Source: Hymenopellis radicata
Lineage: Eukaryota > Basidiomycota > Agaricomycetes > Agaricales > Physalacriaceae
Assembly (NCBI GenBank): GCA_015501595.1
Contig: JADNRX010001318.1
Span: forward strand, 1-11,231
Reading direction: 5' to 3'
Length of the DNA stretch: 11,231 nucleotides
The position numbers and the translations under genes are program-made. Below, piece after piece: positions 8,501-11,231 of the stretch. Positions within the stretch are counted from its first letter, which is position 1. Every line of letters begins with the position of its first letter. Under the pieces are notes generated by a model that made no database searches, was not told the origin of the DNA, and saw only the letters and a program-made list of their open reading frames with translations.

Positions 8501-9992
8501 GGTGTCAGCCGTATCCTCGACACGATTAGCATTGGAGATAGCCTGTTTATATATGGTATCCTTGGATGGTACTTGGCGGACGGGGAGCATCCAACGCTTC
8601 CAATTCCATCGCCGTCTGTATCGCCCGACGTACATATGAGGAAGTTGAGGAACGCGTGGATGTTGCAGAATGGCTGGCGGGACCGAGCCCCGAAACTGGA
8701 CGAAGGGCGGACCATGTCCTCACAGAGCCCTCATCAATATCGCTCCCAGATGGACCGGACTTTTCGGTGCCGGCATCGGAATTTTTGCTATGAGCGCGAG
8801 CAGACGCAAGTTGCGACAACTTGGACACCTTCTTGGCGTGGTGGTTGGACGCGCGGACTTGGAGGACATATCTGGTATATCCGGTATTGATTCCAAAGGA
8901 GGAATAGAGACGCTTGGAGGACGCGGCGCGGAGCTGTCCGAAGTCTCCGACTCGGTGGGAGGAAGTGAGGCGGATGCTCGTATCGTGAAAGTCTATGTAG
9001 GGCAGAGCCTGAAGGAGAAAGAGGGATGGTGTTGGGATCCAGATATTCTTCGACTTGTGACGGAGGACCTGGCCAAAGATTAAACTGGGTTCTTTGAACA
9101 ATCGAAGGACATACCTTGATTGCGGCTGCGAGCCACCATAGGTGTTCGCGCGCGCTCTGCAAGATGGGTATGCTCGGAGATGGTGCGCTCCGTGTGTTCA
9201 CTGATAGTGCTCAAGGGGCGCTGGGCAGGTTGTTGTTCCTCGAAGCTAGACTCGTATTCTCTGGGTGTGGAAGGTGGCGAGTCTTCATCATCGTAGTATT
9301 CCTGCTGCTCCCGCTGGGATAGGTATATGAGCGGTACACCTGGTTGCAGATTGCGCGGTGCTGAGCCATTGTAGTGGACGGAATCCGTGGGGAGGGCAGG
9401 TAGAGATTTGTCGCTCATCCCTAACAAAGGCCGTGATCAGGATGGACGATGAGGAAGAGGGAGCGAGCTGGACAGCGGATGGTCTTCAACGAGCGATGAC
9501 AAGACGCCCACGAGGCGTACGGCGGGGAACTGGTACCGAAGAAAACGCAAGGGTAAGTAGCGGCTCACCTTTCCGTACTTGAGCCAAATGTCGCCGTTCT
9601 TGTTCACCTAAACCCGTTAGACACAGCCATCAAGCCCTCCTGGACCTGTCACACCTAGGGCCCATTCAATTGTCTCTTCAACGTCAAAGTACGCATCCCA
9701 TAGCGGCAGCCTTGACTTGCTTGTCTGAGAGACCAGTCGTGTTGCTGTCTCCAATAACGGAGATGACCTGTTCAAAGGCAGCCTCCAAGGCAGCTGCAGG
9801 GTGTCAGGGTATGTGGCATTCCAGCAAGTACTAGATCAACATACCCTGATCCTTCTCACTCATTTCTTCCTCTCCTCCATCAGATAATGCATCGTCGTCA
9901 AGTTCATCTGCGAGCATATCAGCTGGTGCGATGTGGTCGATGTCAAGCGTACCGTCAAGGTTGAGATTGCGCACGTCTCTGTGTCGCGACAT
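5579..9992 (-). CDS. HBS1: Hbs1 ribosome-rescue GTPase, many frame breaks
   Basis: Hbs1 is an eRF3/EF-1alpha-like GTPase that loads Dom34/Pelota on stalled ribosomes for no-go and non-stop decay. About 13 exons: 9992-9845, 9793-9655, 9607-9569, 9420-9115, 9068-7650, 7548-7210, 7161-7000, 6947-6689, 6632-6441, 6388-6215, 6167-5968, 5920-5820, 5765-5579. The N-terminal HBS1_N (UBA-like) part starts [14 protein letters not shown] and includes [17 protein letters not shown] long Ser/Pro/Lys-rich linker follows and ends in [12 protein letters not shown]. The GTPase domain shows GHVDAGKST (G1), ERGI (G2), DAPGHKDF (G3) and NKMD (G4). Then come two beta-barrel domains ([34 protein letters not shown]), and the protein ends [10 protein letters not shown]. 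Exons from 6388 to 5579 and exons 1, 3 and 4 are in frame. The others carry about twenty one- or two-base slips, mostly in homopolymers, so I think the real gene is intact. Confidence 0.94.
6689..7161 (-). other. HBS1: HBS1 GTP-binding core (G1-G4)
   Basis: G1 (GHVDAGKST) begins at the splice junction 7162/7209, with its first Gly codon split. G2 (ERG) is split by the intron 6948-6999. G3 (DAPGHKDF) lies at 6886-6863. G4 (NKMD) lies near 6705-6694, just before the intron 6633-6688. Exon 7161-7000 lacks four bases (near 7129, 7107, 7072, 7029). Exon 6947-6689 lacks about six (near 6942, 6939, 6928, 6796, 6767, 6698). Six losses are two codons, which agrees with that exon's length being in phase overall. 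Confidence 0.88.
7650..9068 (-). other. HBS1: Long low-complexity linker exon of HBS1
   Basis: One 1.4-kb exon encodes most of the linker between the N-terminal domain and the GTPase. It is rich in Ser, Pro, Ala and Lys, with pieces such as [40 protein letters not shown] and [14 protein letters not shown] His/Lys-rich tract and [12 protein letters not shown] follow. It changes frame near 8977, 8833, 8560-8600 and 7714-7716, and apparently at the donor near 7649. Such linkers are usually disordered. Here the length matches agaricomycete Hbs1 rather than the shorter yeast form, as I recall them. Confidence 0.8.
9569..9793 (-). other. HBS1: HBS1_N (UBA-like) domain
   Basis: This small helical domain of Hbs1 is known to contact the ribosome near the mRNA entry. 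Visible pieces are [26 protein letters not shown], then in another frame [16 protein letters not shown], and after a 47-nt intron [12 protein letters not shown]. The slip is near 9702-9708: exon 2 is 139 nt, one more (or two fewer) than phase requires. Confidence 0.85.
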
Positions 9993-10093
9993 GGTACTGG
10001 AGTCGGAAGCAGAGGTCGACTATGAGGCATGACGTAAAACCATCAAACCGCGTGCCAAACAACGGCAACTTTATCGTTTCCTTTTCTCAAACC
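9993..10093. promoter_or_regulatory. 101-bp divergent promoter of HBS1 and RIM1
   Basis: The two start codons face away from each other across 101 bp, so both leaders and the shared promoter must fit here. Towards RIM1 there is a pyrimidine-rich run ending TTTCTCAAACC before the ATG. A TGACGTAA-like sequence near 10030 resembles an ATF/CREB (bZIP) half-site. That assignment is only by motif resemblance. Confidence 0.65.
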
Positions 10094-10761
10094 ATGTTCA
10101 GTGCCATTCGCTCCTCTGCCCTTCCCCGCGCCTCTATTCGCGTAATTATCTTTCTTCTCTCTTTAGCTGCTGCTGATCCCAACCTTTAATGGCTAGGCTT
10201 TCTCAACGAGCTCTGCTCGTCGCGCGGATCTCGCGAAACTTACGCTTATTGGCCGTCTTGGGGCCGACCCAGAGACTAGGTCCACCAAGAATGACCGACC
10301 TTTTGTGACGTGAGTCTATGCGCGTCTTTCGCTGTCTACTCAACAACTAAACCTTGTTCAAGATACACCGTTGCTACCTCCAACCCCGGCGTACCTGATC
10401 CCGGGACAGGCGGTACGCGTTCCAATTGAACAGTCCTTGTCTTTATACTTAAATGGAGGCGCGTAGAATATCCCCCTTCGAAACCCACCTGGCACCGTGT
10501 CTTTTCCTTCTCAGAGGCCTCCAACCGCTACCTGATGACCTTGAAGAAGGGTTCCCGCGTCTATGTCGAAACTAGTTTCGAACTGAAGGAGCCAGAGGCT
10601 GGCGCCGACCCCGCCTCTTCCCACGGCCAGCGACAGATTTTCCTTCGCCACGGTAAGCATAGTTCCCTCTTTTTTTACTTTGCGTTGACACTGCTGCAGA
10701 GAGTATCAAAGTCATCAGCCCACCGAAGGCGTCCTCTAGCGAAACTGAACATTACGACTAG
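10094..10761 (+). CDS. RIM1: Mitochondrial single-stranded-DNA-binding protein
   Basis: This OB-fold protein coats single-stranded mitochondrial DNA during replication and is the fungal counterpart of bacterial SSB. Five exons, 10094-10141, 10197-10309, 10363-10412, 10467-10652 and 10700-10761, are joined by GT..AG introns of 47-55 nt and give 152 residues, close to the family norm. Residues 1-25 (MFSAIRSSALPRASIR, then AFSTSSARR) are rich in Arg and Ser and lack acids, as in a matrix-targeting peptide. The OB-fold follows: LAKLTLIGRLGADPE, FVTYTVATSNPG, TWHRVFSFSEASNRYL, KGSRVYVETSFELKEPE, GQRQIFLRHESIKVI. A short polar tail ends SSSETEHYD. Every exon junction keeps the frame and no break is present, in contrast to HBS1 next door. 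Exon 4 restores the frame only if the 54-nt intron 10413-10466 is removed. Confidence 0.93.
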
Positions 10762-10946
10762 TCCTGAAATCCGTGTTTTACTTTACCTAAAATGTTCATT
10801 TATTTCCCTACCAAACTTGTAAATACTCCAATCCCAGTTGAACGTAAATACCAACCTTGACATTAAACCGTGACTTGGGTGACCCCATCAAAGGCAGCGC
10901 TTCTTTGTCTCCAACAGCCATCCTGTACTGCTGTTTCTGACCCTCC
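10762..10946 (+). promoter_or_regulatory. RIM1 3' flank and promoter of next gene
   Basis: These 185 bp lie between the RIM1 stop and the next possible start. The left half is AT-rich (TTTATTTCCC, TTGTAAATAC) and probably contains the RIM1 poly(A) region. No specific regulatory motif stands out. Confidence 0.5.
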
Positions 10947-11231
10947 ATGTTCAGCGGATTTCCTCCAATGACCCAACTCGATGCAGAACTAGCCACTCGA
11001 GCTCTCAAGGAAGAAGGCGACTACAAATTCCCCTCATTTTCCGCCTCTGATGCCGTGACCCTCGTCAGTGCTCGCTGCTTTACTACCTAGCCTGAATCCG
11101 ACGCGTCCACAGGGCCTCTCGCTCCGAAAGCGTTTCCGTGTCACCCAGCGCCATGAGACAGGTCGCGGTCTTGTTATAAGCGTGCAAACCATCGCAGGAC
11201 ACACCCTCTTCGCGTGCACCGTCGGTGACCA
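10947..11231 (+). CDS. UPF0303 / YBR137W-like protein, 5' part
   Basis: Two in-frame starts exist, at 10947 (MFSGFPPM) and 10968 (MTQLDAEL); a stop lies just upstream of 10947. I favour 10968 because family members begin near such a charged helix. The first exon ends at 11063 with FPSFSASDAVTL. A 49-nt intron (11064-11112) follows, then GLSLRKRFRV, GRGLVISVQT and AGHTLFACTVGD to the window edge. The pattern, an aromatic-rich start, a D-A-x-x-L-G helix, then a strand with I-S-x-Q and G-H-T-L-F, is that of UPF0303, within the HbpS/GlcG-like fold (PF03928). The yeast member YBR137W has been linked to the tail-anchored-protein machinery; enzymatic function is unknown. The rest of the gene is outside the window. 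Confidence 0.86.

Noticed and set aside
5579..9992. HBS1 as a true pseudogene
   Set aside because: Substitution-type stops are essentially absent, splice sites are intact, all G motifs and the C-terminal domains are preserved, and the breaks are mostly base losses at short runs. Error is the simpler account, though not proven.

Overview
This looks like nuclear DNA of a filamentous basidiomycete, probably an agaricomycete. The recognisable genes are cut by many very short GT..AG introns (mostly 45-59 nt). Their proteins (Hbs1 with a long low-complexity linker, Pex12, mitochondrial SSB, a UPF0303 protein, a multi-span Pth11/rhodopsin-like membrane protein) resemble agaricomycete versions as I know them. 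No bacterial, viral or organellar gene, tRNA, rRNA or CRISPR array was seen.

Layout. (1) Positions 1 to about 1029, minus: 5' part of a multi-pass membrane protein gene, running off the left edge. (2) About 1030-4006: nearly 3 kb with no gene I can support. It holds several perfect inverted repeats, a 128-bp hairpin element (2797-2924) and a short telomere-like tract (2601-2613). (3) 4007-5388, minus: PEX12, the peroxisomal RING peroxin. (4) 5579-9992, minus: HBS1, the translational GTPase of ribosome rescue, in about 13 exons. (5) 9993-10093: a 101-bp divergent promoter. (6) 10094-10761, plus: RIM1-type mitochondrial single-stranded-DNA-binding protein, intact in 5 exons. (7) 10947 to the right edge, plus: start of a UPF0303 (YBR137W-like) gene.

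The neighbours are unrelated housekeeping genes (peroxisome import, ribosome rescue, mitochondrial DNA maintenance) and do not form a pathway or cluster. I found no new biological system.

The strongest unexpected signal is about twenty one- or two-base frame breaks in HBS1, one in PEX12 and a few in the membrane-protein gene. They lie mostly at short homopolymer runs and mostly look like missing bases. Conserved protein motifs continue across each break in another frame. Exon lengths modulo 3 agree with the predicted number of lost bases. This pattern fits homopolymer under-calling in the assembly better than gene decay. Anyone translating this window naively would miss HBS1 and truncate PEX12.
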